Source: Pseudomonas sp. BP8
GTDB lineage: Bacteria > Pseudomonadota > Gammaproteobacteria > Pseudomonadales > Pseudomonadaceae
Direction: 5' to 3'
Length of the DNA stretch: 64,000 nucleotides
NCBI RefSeq assembly: GCF_017875955.1
Contig: NZ_JAGINK010000001.1
Coordinates: 2,882,501-2,946,500 of the forward strand
A program made the position numbers and the translations under genes. Shown here one piece after another: positions 1 to 7,423 of this stretch (position 1 is its first letter; each line of letters opens with the position of its first letter). The notes below the pieces were generated by a model. It made no database searches and was not told where the DNA came from. It was given only the letters and a program-made list of their open reading frames with translations.

Positions 1-383
1 TTTACAACGCCATCAGCCTTGAGTTTGCCGTTCCAATCGGCGGAGAGAACTACGCCGCGTATTCCGGACCTCCACGCCTGACCGTAGCGAATGGCACGGA
101 ACTGTTTGACACGATCAAAGCAGGCTTCCCAGCCACCGAGCATCCTGAAAAAGGTGAAGTCATCTGGCGAGATGAGATAGGGGTTACCTGTCGCCGCTGG
201 AATTGGCGACAGGGCGTTAGAACGCGCCTGGATTCGAATGCAAAACAGATGTGGTTTGTCTTGGAAAGCCTGCCTGCAATGCCACTGGATGCATTTCAAG
301 CCTCTGGCGATGAACTGATGCAATGCCTGAAGCAAATGATGCCAGGTGCCCGCATTGAAAAGCAGATGATTGAGTTCTACTGA
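1..383 (+). CDS. B3/B4 domain (PheRS beta-like) protein, C-terminal part
   Basis: An open frame enters from the left edge (first full codon at base 3) and stops with TGA at 381-383, giving about 126 C-terminal residues. The text ends with a segment resembling the end of B3/B4 domain proteins, which share a fold with the editing domain of phenylalanyl-tRNA synthetase beta: an R-T-R-L-D-S-N-A-K stretch, then W-F-V-L-E-S-L-P, then a short helix ending M-P-G-A-R-I-E. Stand-alone members are thought to bind or edit aminoacyl-tRNA, but their role is poorly defined. The start lies outside the window, so full length and neighbours are unknown. The family call comes from pattern memory only. Confidence 0.6.
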   Translation, partial: YNAISLEFAVPIGGENYAAYSGPPRLTVANGTELFDTIKAGFPATEHPEKGEVIWRDEIGVTCRRWNWRQGVRTRLDSNAKQMWFVLESLPAMPLDAFQASGDELMQCLKQMMPGARIEKQMIEFY

Positions 384-486
384 CAGGGCAAGGTGGCAGT
401 GACTTCGGCTGAAAGTCGGGAGGCTAGGTGAGTCAAAGCGAGTGGTCCAACCGATAGCGTAGCCGTCAGTCAGACCACCACAACCG

Positions 487-864
487 TTAGCGTGCGCTGT
501 CCACTGCGTGTGCGCCCGCCACAGCAATCGGATCATCGTGTGCTCCGACTGCTGTACTCACACCTACCGCACCAATTACCTTGCCCTCTACCGTGATCGG
601 GGCCTTGCGCATGGCAAGCTCCGCGCTGATCGCGGAGGCGCCATCCATGCGGCGCACCACAATGGGGTAGCCGGCGTTGTCAACCACGGCGATCGACCCT
701 ACCCAGCCCTGTTGCTTGGCGTACTGATCGGCGGCTTGGACGATATGCTCGGCGGCGGCCAGGTCCAGTTGTTTGATCGAGGGCAACGCAGCCTTTTCAG
801 CGGCCTCGGTGGCACCGGCAACGCTTAGGGCGAGCACGGCGGACAGCAGGAATCGTACGGGCAT
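487..864 (-). CDS. GlcG/HbpS-family exported protein, internally shortened
   Basis: Predicted 125-residue exported protein. The start at 864 is chosen because AGGAG lies just upstream and it opens a clean signal peptide (M-P-V-R-F-L-L, hydrophobic core, cleavage near A-T-E-A-A). The body carries GlcG/HbpS hallmarks: S-I-A-V-V-D-N-A-G-Y, R-R-M-D-G-A and a C-terminal E-G-K-V-I-G-A-V-G-V-S block. Family members bind haem or small cofactors, often in the periplasm. Between R-K-A and P-I-T-V-E-G the usual 30-40 residue helix-loop segment is absent although the frame is kept, so an in-frame internal deletion is likely. It may be non-functional. Confidence 0.75.
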   Translation of the reverse strand: MPVRFLLSAVLALSVAGATEAAEKAALPSIKQLDLAAAEHIVQAADQYAKQQGWVGSIAVVDNAGYPIVVRRMDGASAISAELAMRKAPITVEGKVIGAVGVSTAVGAHDDPIAVAGAHAVDSAR

Positions 865-890
865 GAGGTTCTCCTGACGATAGAGCAAAA

Positions 891-910
891 GCGCCCGTCA
901 AGCCGGGCGC
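891..910 (-). terminator. Hairpin with T-run, minus strand
   Basis: Seven-base arms GCGCCCG (891-897) and CGGGCGC (904-910) around a 6-base loop. Read on the minus strand the hairpin is followed by TTTT, as in a rho-independent terminator. It sits just downstream of the gene remnant ending at 925 and upstream of the GlcG-like gene. Confidence 0.55.
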
Positions 911-924
911 GTAAGTAAAAAGCG

Positions 925-980
925 TTAGCGCAGCTTGGCGACTTCCTCAGCGGTGCCTCGCACGTGACCTGAGCGGAATA
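925..980 (-). pseudogene. Possible C-terminal remnant of an unidentified gene
   Basis: On the minus strand a frame reading S-G-H-V-R-G-T-A-E-E-V-A-K-L-R ends in TAA at 925-927 and is followed by a terminator-like hairpin. No start codon or ribosome site is visible upstream before the oppositely oriented gene at 1045. It may be the tail of a lost gene; the parent family was not recognised. Confidence 0.3.
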
Positions 981-1044
981 TTGTGACGTCACTGGTACAA
1001 CGGAAATGGCGCGCTTTGCGCCCAGTTAATAAGCAGGAGCACTC

Positions 1045-1365
1045 ATGGCAAAAAAAGAAAAGTTACCGCCAGGCGCACACGGCGGCGCAGAAGGTTTCCG
1101 CGTTATTGGTGACATCCTGTTTTGGGGTTTTTGGACGCCGATCCTTTACATCATCTTCGCGCCCTGGTTAAGCGTGGCGGTCGTCAACTACTGGCCGAAG
1201 CCCATTTTTGCTGGCTTCTTCAACGCAATGGCTTCCACTGGCTGGCTGGTCATCTCTGTAATTGCATTCGTCTGGGCAGCGGGCTCACATGCTGTGGGCT
1301 ATTACCGGCAGCAGCAATCGAGAAAGAAGTTCGCCGCATCCCTCGCAGCCAAGAAGGCGCCATGA
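1045..1365 (+). CDS. Small inner-membrane protein, unknown
   Basis: A 106-residue protein preceded by AGGAG (AGCAGGAGCACTC before ATG). The N-terminus is basic (M-A-K-K-E-K-L). Two hydrophobic stretches follow, about residues 22-48 (rich in F, W, I, P) and 58-82, then a basic C-terminal tail (R-Q-Q-Q-S-R-K-K), which suggests a two-pass inner-membrane protein with cytoplasmic ends. No known domain was recognised. It is flanked by repeats and has no obvious operon partner, so no function is proposed. Confidence 0.6.
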   Translation: MAKKEKLPPGAHGGAEGFRVIGDILFWGFWTPILYIIFAPWLSVAVVNYWPKPIFAGFFNAMASTGWLVISVIAFVWAAGSHAVGYYRQQQSRKKFAASLAAKKAP

Positions 1366-1394
1366 CTGCAACGCACCTTCTTGCGGACGGTGCG

Positions 1395-1650
1395 TGTTAC
1401 CTGCTGGTCTCCCGGAGAAAACGGGTTTCGCCCGTGTCCTAGGGCAAGCCCGCTCGTATGTGAGCGGGGCGAAGGTCGGCCGGTACGCCTGGCAGCTATC
1501 GACCCATAGCTTTCGGGCCATGCTGTCGCGAGGAGAACAAAGCCCGTACATGCGGTGCGTATCCTGTAGGAGCGGGCTTGCCCCGCGAACACGGGCGAAG
1601 CCGGTGCCATACACCACGATGGCTGTACCGGCCTCTTCGCGGGCAATCAG
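1395..1650 (+). repeat. REP cluster with degenerate composite repeat copy A
   Basis: The gene-free stretch between 1366 and 1693 is filled by palindromic REP-type sequence. A degenerate copy of the composite repeat found elsewhere in the window lies at 1491-1608: GGCAGCTATCGACCCATAGC, then GCTGTCGCGAGGAGAACAAA, then GTAGGAGCGGGCTTGCCCCG. It lacks the right part present in the fuller copies. No gene is supported here. Confidence 0.75.
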
Positions 1651-1693
1651 GACTGCACGCCACATCATAAAATTTAGGGAAGAGATACGTTAA

Positions 1694-2155
1694 ATGCGTG
1701 AGCGAAAGGCAGCACGATTACTAGTTATAAGCCCCTCTCGAGATGTCCTGCTTTTCAAATTTCTTCACAAAGACGGTGCCTTGGCTGGGAGAAATTACTG
1801 GGCCACCCCTGGCGGTGGCCTTGAGGATGGAGAAACATTTCACGCCGCGGCACTACGTGAACTGCGTGAGGAGACCGGTATTGAGGTCAACAAAGTTGTA
1901 GGGCCTGTGGCAGATCGCAGGTTTGCAATGCTCCTGCCCAGCGGCGAGACGGTATTGGCAGTTGAGCAATATTTCGTTGTGCACGCAGAAAATCTTGTCC
2001 TTTCCAGCTCCGAATGGACCTTACACGAGACTCAGGTCATGGCAGATCATCACTGGTGGTCCGCTCCCGAGCTGAGATCTACTGGAGAAACGGTATGGCC
2101 AGAGGCACTAGTTGAGATGCTCGTGGATGCAGGTGTCTTCGAACCGGATGCGTAA
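1694..2155 (+). CDS. Nudix hydrolase
   Basis: A 153-residue protein of the usual size for a single Nudix domain. The Nudix box G-x5-E-x7-R-E-U-x-E-E-x-G-U is complete at about residues 42-64 (GGLEDGE, then RELREETGI); its glutamates bind the Mg2+ that positions a nucleoside-diphosphate-linked substrate for hydrolysis. A GGAAGAG site lies upstream of the ATG. The substrate cannot be read from sequence; housecleaning of oxidised or modified nucleotides is one possibility. It stands alone between repeat-filled gaps. Confidence 0.85.
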   Translation: MRERKAARLLVISPSRDVLLFKFLHKDGALAGRNYWATPGGGLEDGETFHAAALRELREETGIEVNKVVGPVADRRFAMLLPSGETVLAVEQYFVVHAENLVLSSSEWTLHETQVMADHHWWSAPELRSTGETVWPEALVEMLVDAGVFEPDA

Positions 2156-2191
2156 CCGTCACCGCGAGTCTGTCTGCTTTTTTACACACGC

Positions 2192-2231
2192 TGGGTCGAA
2201 AGCAGCCATTCGTGGACGACCGCTTTCGACC
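2192..2231. repeat. GGGTCGA inverted-repeat box
   Basis: TGGGTCGAAAGC at the left and GCTTTCGACCC at the right face each other across about 17 bases. The same box pair recurs at 2802-2843, 3641-3684, 36623-36668, 39318-39366, 41113-41160, 44301-44345 and 54333-54385, always between genes. Confidence 0.7.
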
Positions 2232-2349
2232 CGAAACGGACGTTCACCTACAAGCAAAAGCGTCCGAAAAATAGCCCTGCACTGGACTGGGAATTGCAAA
2301 TTATCCATCCGGATAATGAATGGGCATAAGCGCAATGGAGAGGATGATC

Positions 2350-2748
2350 ATGACTGGGCTTACGCGAGAAAACCCTACGACCATTACCTTCGTAGTGAAT
2401 TGCTATCTGAGCAACGCGATCAGTACCCTGGAGCTACAAATGTGGGCGGCTGATGTTGTAGGGTCAGGGGCAGCCCATCCCGACTACTTACTAGATCTGA
2501 CTACTTTTGACGCTCCGCGCTTCCACGTTTATGAAGCATTGGGTTTTAGCCCTAGCCGAACATTTTCAGCCGAGGAAAGCGATGCGATTTATGGCATTGC
2601 GTACCTCCGTGGCCGCGAGGTATATGAATCCGTAGATAAGGCCCGAGCGTTACAGGCATTGCATCAAAACCCGAGTGTTCGTACGGAATTTGCAGCCGTT
2701 TTCCCGTTCATCCAGTCGGGTTATCAGAGCACATCGATCTATGGCTGA
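2350..2748 (+). CDS. Unrecognised 132-residue cytoplasmic protein
   Basis: The start at 2350 is preferred over three upstream in-frame ATGs because GGAGAGG (2337-2343) lies six bases before it. The product is about 132 residues, begins M-T-G-L-T-R-E-N, has no signal peptide or membrane segment, and contains several aromatic and acidic clusters. No domain was recognised. Its size, acidic character and isolated position among repeats would fit an orphan immunity-type or stress protein, but nothing in the sequence proves that. Confidence 0.5.
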   Translation: MTGLTRENPTTITFVVNCYLSNAISTLELQMWAADVVGSGAAHPDYLLDLTTFDAPRFHVYEALGFSPSRTFSAEESDAIYGIAYLRGREVYESVDKARALQALHQNPSVRTEFAAVFPFIQSGYQSTSIYG

Positions 2749-2801
2749 AATCGATGCCACAGTAGTCGCATCTGGTGATCACGAAATACGCACTTCCCTC
2801 T

Positions 2802-2843
2802 TGGGTCGATAGCGATCAGTCGCGACCGACTGCTTTCGACCCA
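2802..2843. repeat. GGGTCGA inverted-repeat box
   Basis: TGGGTCGATAGC and GCTTTCGACCCA face each other with GACCGAC-type sequence between. Intergenic, same family as the box at 2192-2231. Confidence 0.65.
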
Positions 2844-3028
2844 TAGCGGTCAGCCAATCTTATTGCGAAAGCTGGACGGTATGTATCAGGGCGTAGCGGA
2901 GTCGACGGCCGTTGGTGTATGGCGAGGGAGATGGTCAAAGCTTACGTTTCGCGCCCCCACGCTTTAGGCTACCGCCGGGCTCGAGGGAGCCATTACCACG
3001 CTAAACGCAATGACCGAAGGATCAAAAT

Positions 3029-3274
3029 ATGGCTATCAAATTGGCTCGGCTGGGTGCAGCCATGGGATTGGCCATGATTTTGGCAGCTTGCTCGGAGGAA
3101 AAAATGCCCGAGCCGACAGCAGACAACTGTGCTCCGGAGATGTACGAAAAGAATCTGGCGAGCTTATCGAAAGAGTCGAACCGTAATGAGTTCATCGCAA
3201 ACTGCAAGAGTTTCCTTGCCGCGAAGAAAATGACCGATTGGGAATTGAAGAAAAGCCCAGAAGATAATTTCTGA
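3029..3274 (+). CDS. Small lipoprotein, TrbK/EexN-like layout
   Basis: An 81-residue predicted lipoprotein: basic N-terminus, hydrophobic core, then a lipobox I-L-A-A-C with the lipid-modified Cys at about residue 21. AAGGA lies eight bases before the ATG. The mature part has two further cysteines (D-N-C and A-N-C-K) and ends in a K-K-S-P-E-D-N-F tail. Lipoprotein, short charged helix with paired Cys, and a K-x-S-P-type tail recall entry-exclusion lipoproteins of conjugative plasmids, but no transfer genes are nearby and the likeness is weak. Confidence 0.55.
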   Translation: MAIKLARLGAAMGLAMILAACSEEKMPEPTADNCAPEMYEKNLASLSKESNRNEFIANCKSFLAAKKMTDWELKKSPEDNF

Positions 3275-3341
3275 GAATCTAGCCTGACAAGCCACCTCGG
3301 CCAAAAAGGAGCCTACGGGCTTCTTATCGTTCGGATCGCGC

Positions 3342-3554
3342 TCAGCGGACCTTTTGTCCAGAACCGCCGTTCTCGGATGGCTCCAGATCATCGCGCTTAT
3401 CGATTAGATCTTCCGTATTTGTGCCATCTGGTAGCTTCTCCCAGTACTCAGAAGTGCAATGCTCTTCTGACACTGAATAATCAGCCTCACCGACCGCCAT
3501 GGCGAAACCTGAAATAAGCGCAGCGGTGAGAAAAATTACAGATTTGGTTGTCAT
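3342..3554 (-). CDS. Small exported protein, unknown
   Basis: A 70-residue predicted secreted protein with AAGGAA upstream of its ATG. Residues 1-21 form a signal peptide (M-T-T-K-S, hydrophobic run, cleavage near A-M-A). The mature part is acidic and has one cysteine (E-H-C-T-S-E-Y-W). It is convergent with the lipoprotein gene at 3029 and shares its small, single-Cys mature layout. No function can be assigned. Confidence 0.45.
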   Translation of the reverse strand: MTTKSVIFLTAALISGFAMAVGEADYSVSEEHCTSEYWEKLPDGTNTEDLIDKRDDLEPSENGGSGQKVR

Positions 3555-3640
3555 AGGTTCATTCCTTTGAGATGGCCGGCTTTTATAGCAAAACTCCTTC
3601 GGCTCACAAAAGCGTCTGTCCGTTACCTTGGGGGTATCCT

Positions 3641-3684
3641 ATGGGTCGAATGCGGTCAGCCGCAACTGACTCCATTCGACCCAT
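3641..3684. repeat. GGGTCGA inverted-repeat box
   Basis: ATGGGTCGAATGCGGTCAG faces CTGACTCCATTCGACCCAT (2-base loop region between). Intergenic, directly left of an orphan IS66 end. Confidence 0.7.
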
Positions 3685-3697
3685 TGCTCGAATGAAG

Positions 3698-3790
3698 GTA
3701 AGCGTCCGGCTAACTCACCTTCCAAAGTCCAGCATTAAGGGCGATGGTGGCCGCATATTTTAAGCGGGCGCGATGACACTTATCACCCAA
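3698..3790 (+). mobile_element. Orphan left end of an IS66-family element
   Basis: About 90 bases starting GTAAGCGTCCGGCTAACTCA match, with scattered differences, the left end of the complete IS66 element that begins at 41289, including GTCCAGC, TTAAGGGCGATGGTG and the TTTAAGCG box. Similarity fades near 3790 and no transposase follows, so it is a solo end left by deletion or a non-autonomous fragment. It occupies the gene-free stretch 3555-3875 with the neighbouring repeat box and a hairpin at 3845-3867. Confidence 0.7.
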
Positions 3791-3844
3791 CGCCTGATCG
3801 CCCACAGTCGCCCCTTAGTCGTTGTTTTTCGATTAATCACGTCA

Positions 3845-3867
3845 GGGCAGCATTCACTTGGCTGCCC
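3845..3867 (-). terminator. Hairpin downstream of the 3876 gene
   Basis: GGGCAGC (3845-3851) pairs with GCTGCCC (3861-3867). It lies 9 bases past the stop of the minus-strand operon that ends at 3876. No good T-run follows, so termination is only a suggestion. Confidence 0.35.
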
Positions 3868-3875
3868 AACTCTGG

Positions 3876-4853
3876 CTAGAAATCGGTGATTGTTGTACCG
3901 GCAACGGTTTCGGCGAAAGCGACGCCCAGCAGGTGTGCCGGGGTTTCAAAACCTGCGCGCCGTTCCCCGCTCAGCACTCGGCGAGCCGCCTCAACCGCCG
4001 CCAGCGCTGTGTAGGTGTACCCGTTGACGGTCTCGATCACCGAGCGGGCCACACTGCTATCTGCATCCACGACCTCGGCCACGGCCAATGCTCGATGCGC
4101 CAGACGCTGCTCTTCACTCGGGCCTTCCGGCAATAGCGAGAGGTCGCCCTCGGGAAAGGCGGCATCCGGGATGTGCACGTACACGGCTATGTTAGGGATA
4201 CCAGTGGAGCGCCAGCCCGTCACCAGATCCCCGAATGACAATGGCACACACAGCTTTGGGCCAGCGCCAAAATCAAACTCGCGGGGAGGCTGGTCGGGGG
4301 CTGCCACGAGTTTCCCTTCAATACGCGCCAGAACCCCTGCGCCGATGATCTCACTCACGCTTGATGCCGAGCCGCGAGACATGGGGCCTGCCACTTGCAG
4401 CGCCAAGTTCAACGATTGGGGTTGTTCAACCCTGGCTGCGACATGCAGAGCCAGGCAGTCGGTCGGCACCACGTCCCAGCCAACGCCAGGCAACAACATG
4501 ACACCCGCTTGCGCAGCTTCGAGATTCAATGACTCGGCCAGCCGGTAAACGTTGATCTCTGCGGTGATGTCGAGGTAGTCCACCCCTGTCTCGATACAGG
4601 CGCGCATCAAAGGCTCTGCGGTATATGCGAATGGCCCGGCGAAATTCAGCAGCACGCTGATACCGTCCAATGCGTCTGCCGTCACACCTTCAGCGCCAAA
4701 TACGCGAAAGGGCAGCTCCAGTTCGGCGGCCAGAGGCGCCAGTCGGTCAGCGCTACGGCCTGCCAGAATCAGATCCAGGCCCACCGCTTTGGCGTGCTGC
4801 GCGGCCATGCGTCCGGTGTAGCCGGTCGCACCATAAATCATCAGAGTTTTCAT
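3876..4853 (-). CDS. Saccharopine dehydrogenase-like NAD(P)-binding protein
   Basis: A 325-residue protein whose N-terminus (M-I-Y-G-A-T-G-Y-T-G-R) is a Rossmann dinucleotide-binding loop typical of the saccharopine dehydrogenase / trans-acting enoyl reductase family. The A-G-R-S motif near residue 32 suggests preference for NADP. Later blocks (N-F-A-G-P-F; G-V-D-Y-L-D-I-T-A-E; L-P-G-V-G-W-D-V-V-P-T-D) also fit this family. The ATG overlaps the stop of the VOC gene by four bases (ATGA), so it is the last gene of a three-gene operon with an SDR. Substrate unknown; a redox step on a small organic compound is likely. Confidence 0.8.
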   Translation of the reverse strand: MKTLMIYGATGYTGRMAAQHAKAVGLDLILAGRSADRLAPLAAELELPFRVFGAEGVTADALDGISVLLNFAGPFAYTAEPLMRACIETGVDYLDITAEINVYRLAESLNLEAAQAGVMLLPGVGWDVVPTDCLALHVAARVEQPQSLNLALQVAGPMSRGSASSVSEIIGAGVLARIEGKLVAAPDQPPREFDFGAGPKLCVPLSFGDLVTGWRSTGIPNIAVYVHIPDAAFPEGDLSLLPEGPSEEQRLAHRALAVAEVVDADSSVARSVIETVNGYTYTALAAVEAARRVLSGERRAGFETPAHLLGVAFAETVAGTTITDF

Positions 4854-5251
4854 TGGGCGTGCTGCCAGTTCTTGTAAACGAATTCGAGGCTATAGCCGTC
4901 CGGGTCGAGGACATTGGCCGCGTAGTAGTTCGGGTCGTAATGCAGACGTGCGCCGGGAGGGCCATTGTCTGTTGCCCCTTGGGCGATTGCCGCTGCATAG
5001 GCGACATCGACATCGGCACGGCTATTGGCGACGAAACCTACGTGCACCGCCTGTCCCTCCACCACCCCTTCGCGCAGCCAGAAGAACATTCGGCCATGGG
5101 CGCCAAAGCCCTTGAGGTCAGGATGACCAGGAGGCCCGTCCTTGCCGTCGTAATCCAGACGCGCCGTGATGCCAAGCGGCGTCAGTGCTGCCTCATAAAA
5201 GTGTATCGAGCGCTTGATGTCGCTTACCGAGAGAAAAATATGATCGAGCAT
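4850..5251 (-). CDS. VOC (glyoxalase-like) family protein
   Basis: A 133-residue single-domain vicinal-oxygen-chelate protein. It opens L-D-H-I-F-L-S-V with the first metal-ligand His, has G-H-P-D-L-K-G in the middle, and ends G-Y-S-L-E-F-V-Y with the usual C-terminal Glu ligand. GGAGG lies five bases before the ATG. It is sandwiched between an SDR gene (14-base gap) and a saccharopine dehydrogenase-like gene (four-base overlap), which suggests the three act on one substrate. Whether it is a lyase, dioxygenase or binding protein cannot be read from sequence. Confidence 0.85.
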   Translation of the reverse strand: MLDHIFLSVSDIKRSIHFYEAALTPLGITARLDYDGKDGPPGHPDLKGFGAHGRMFFWLREGVVEGQAVHVGFVANSRADVDVAYAAAIAQGATDNGPPGARLHYDPNYYAANVLDPDGYSLEFVYKNWQHAQ

Positions 5252-5265
5252 GGAGCCTCCATGAT

Positions 5266-6009
5266 TCAGATGATGTAGCCGCCTGCGACTTCGATGGTTT
5301 GCGCGTTGATCCAGGCGCTTTCCTGAGAGAGCAGCATCGCAATAACACGAGCGACGTCTTGCGGCTCGCCCACCCGGCCCAGTGCTGTCTGACCGGCCAG
5401 CATGGCTTCAAACTCATCGTTCAAACCGCCCCCCAGTTCAGTACGAATGGCACCAGGCGAAACCGCATTGGCACGAATACCGCGCTCACAAAATTCTTTC
5501 GCCATGTAGCGGGTCAGCACTTCGAGACCGCCTTTAAAGGCCGCATACGGCGCGACCCCTGCTGTCGCGACGCGTGTTGTGGCACTGGTCAGGTTGACGA
5601 TGCTCGCGCCATCTTCAAGTAGCGGCAGCAGCGTTTGAGTGAGGAAGAAAGGCCCCTTGAGGTGCACTGCGAACAGACCGTCGAATTGCTCCTCGCTGAC
5701 TGACTCCAGCGGGTTGAACAGACCGTAGCCTGCGTTGTTTACCAGACCTGCCAGCGTGTTTGTGCCCCAGGTAATTTCCAGAGCGGAGACCACGGCATCA
5801 CGAAATGCAGCAAAGCTTGAGGTGTTACTCACGTCCAGCCGCAGCGCAACCGCCTTGCCGCCAGCGGCCTCGATTTGCCGGACGATCTGGTGAGCTGCAT
5901 CAGGATTCTGGTTGTAGGTAAGGATGACGCCCATCCCCCGTTCGGCAATATGGAGAGCAGCGCTGGCGCCGATGCCGCGACTGCCTCCGGTGATAACGAT
6001 GACGCCCAT
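5266..6009 (-). CDS. Short-chain dehydrogenase/reductase
   Basis: A 247-residue classical SDR. The start at 6009 gives M-G-V-I-V-I-T-G-G-S-R-G-I-G, the glycine-rich cofactor loop right at the N-terminus; the open frame extends further upstream without family similarity. V-N-N-A-G-Y, the catalytic Ser in N-L-T-S-A-T, and the Y-A-A-F-K pair complete the active site. The C-terminus (I-E-V-A-G-G-Y-I-I) is normal. It is the first gene of the SDR-VOC-saccharopine dehydrogenase-like operon, divergent from an AraC regulator 139 bases away that probably controls it. Confidence 0.88.
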   Translation of the reverse strand: MGVIVITGGSRGIGASAALHIAERGMGVILTYNQNPDAAHQIVRQIEAAGGKAVALRLDVSNTSSFAAFRDAVVSALEITWGTNTLAGLVNNAGYGLFNPLESVSEEQFDGLFAVHLKGPFFLTQTLLPLLEDGASIVNLTSATTRVATAGVAPYAAFKGGLEVLTRYMAKEFCERGIRANAVSPGAIRTELGGGLNDEFEAMLAGQTALGRVGEPQDVARVIAMLLSQESAWINAQTIEVAGGYII

Positions 6010-6148
6010 GGTGCACTTCCCGTGTCGATGACTTGAGCCTCCACAGTAGAGTCCCCGGCAATCCAGAACGTGGCCATTCCTACTCGAAACCTGCCTGTTT
6101 CTGCTTTTTGCTTGCCAAGTCCCAAACGAGCCGGGCAGGATCCAGCCC

Positions 6149-7042
6149 ATGAGCACACAATTGAATGAACTGCGAGCCCTGACCTCAAGTGCTGAAAATC
6201 GGCGCACTGAGACAGGAATCCCCAGGGTAGCCATGGTGCAGGGTGAGATTCCCGAGCACATGCTGGCCGCCGTCTACGAGCCGATGATCAACCTGATTCT
6301 CCAGGGCAGTAAAACCATGACCGTCGGGGAGCAGACGTTGCACTATGACCCGGCGACGTACTTCGTGATGTCCATCGAGCTGCCCGCCGTGGGCACAGTT
6401 CATCCGGCGTCGACCGGAGAGCCTTATCTCGCGGTAAGCCTGACGCTCGACCCGGTGGCGCTAACCACGCTGCTGGCCGACCTACCTCTTCCGGCTGATC
6501 GCCATGACCAAGATCCGGGTTTTTCAGTAGCGCCGGTCACGCCTCAGTTGATGGACGCTTGGGTGCGCCTGCTGCGCTTGATGGGTGACCCGCAAAGTAT
6601 CGCCGCCCTGGCGCCCGCATACGAACGCGAGATCCTCTACCGTGTACTCCAAGGCCCTCACGGCTGGATGCTGCGTGAAATCGCCGCGCCGGACTCTGCG
6701 ATGGCCCGCGTCAATCAGGCCATTCAGTGGATCCGCCGCGACTTCGCCGAATCTATTCGGGTAGAACATATGGCAGAGAAAGCAGCGATGAGCGTTTCGG
6801 CATTTCACCGACACTTCAAGGCGGTAACCACACTGAGCCCTTTGCAATATCAGAAGCGTGTACGCCTGCTTCAGGCTCGCACCCTTATGGTTGCCAACGC
6901 CAGAAGCGTCACTGCGGCTGCCTTTGAAGTCGGGTATGAAAGCAGCACCCAGTTCAGCCGAGATTACGCAAAAGTCTTCGGCCTACCGCCCTCACGAGAC
7001 GCTGCGCGCATTCAGCACGAGAGTAAAGTTTCAAGGGCCTGA
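6149..7042 (+). CDS. AraC-family transcriptional regulator
   Basis: A 297-residue regulator with an AraC_N-type cupin sensor domain (roughly residues 20-180; H-Y-D-P-A-T-Y-F-V-M near 70) followed by two helix-turn-helix motifs in the last 100 residues (V-E-H-M-A-E-K-A-A-M-S-V-S-A-F-H-R-H-F, then T-A-A-A-F-E-V-G-Y-E-S-S-T-Q-F). An AGGA site precedes the ATG. It is divergent from the SDR operon at 5266-6009, so local control of that operon is the simplest reading. Regulators with this N-terminal domain often respond to aldehydes or alcohols, but the ligand here is unknown. Confidence 0.9.
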   Translation: MSTQLNELRALTSSAENRRTETGIPRVAMVQGEIPEHMLAAVYEPMINLILQGSKTMTVGEQTLHYDPATYFVMSIELPAVGTVHPASTGEPYLAVSLTLDPVALTTLLADLPLPADRHDQDPGFSVAPVTPQLMDAWVRLLRLMGDPQSIAALAPAYEREILYRVLQGPHGWMLREIAAPDSAMARVNQAIQWIRRDFAESIRVEHMAEKAAMSVSAFHRHFKAVTTLSPLQYQKRVRLLQARTLMVANARSVTAAAFEVGYESSTQFSRDYAKVFGLPPSRDAARIQHESKVSRA

Positions 7043-7047
7043 TCAGA

Positions 7048-7344
7048 TCAAATACCGGCGAGGACTGCGGGATCTCCCGTCCGCCAGACATTGTCCACCA
7101 CGATGTGCTGAATGCGCCAGGTTTCACCCTGCCTGACCAGCTTCAATGCATCGTTCAAGGAACGCCCAGCAGGTGCCTACTTGAACTTCGTGAGACAGAA
7201 TAGGAAGTTGCCCGGCACTGCCCGCTGACTTCCATCGATGCTGACCAGCCGTTTGCATTCGACGTGACTAGACGCTGTACGAAAAGCCTTGATACTTGGT
7301 GATGCTGTGTTGAAAACAGCCTCGGAATGCTCATTCACAACCCG
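7048..7344 (-). pseudogene. Nonsense-interrupted ORF, about 99 codons
   Basis: One minus-strand frame runs from after a stop at 7345-7347 down to TGA at 7048-7050, broken only by an amber codon at 7177-7179. The text on both sides is protein-like (upstream L-V-S-I-D-G-S-Q-R-A-V-P-G-N-F-L-F-C; downstream A-L-K-L-V-R-Q-G-E-T-W-R-I-Q-H-I-V-V-D). No good start codon is seen, so the 5' end is also lost or outside the frame. The second half resembles the tail of SnoaL/NTF2-like proteins. It accounts for most of the gap 7043-7423. Confidence 0.55.
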
Positions 7345-7423
7345 TCACTGCGCTTCCTTGGCTGTTTTCGTGTTGCCTGGCCAGAGCTAGGGTGAGGCTG
7401 GCCTTTACCTCGATCGAGTCAGA

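Noticed and set aside
1285-1693. Several 100-140 codon frames on both strands
   Set aside because: All run through REP palindromes; the only supported gene nearby ends at 1365.
3029-3274. Conjugation entry-exclusion role for the small lipoprotein
   Set aside because: Only the general layout is similar; no transfer genes are in the window, so it is kept as unknown.
5830-6261. Longer start for the SDR at 6261
   Set aside because: The added 84 residues lack family similarity and overlap the AraC gene; the cofactor loop begins right after the ATG at 6009.
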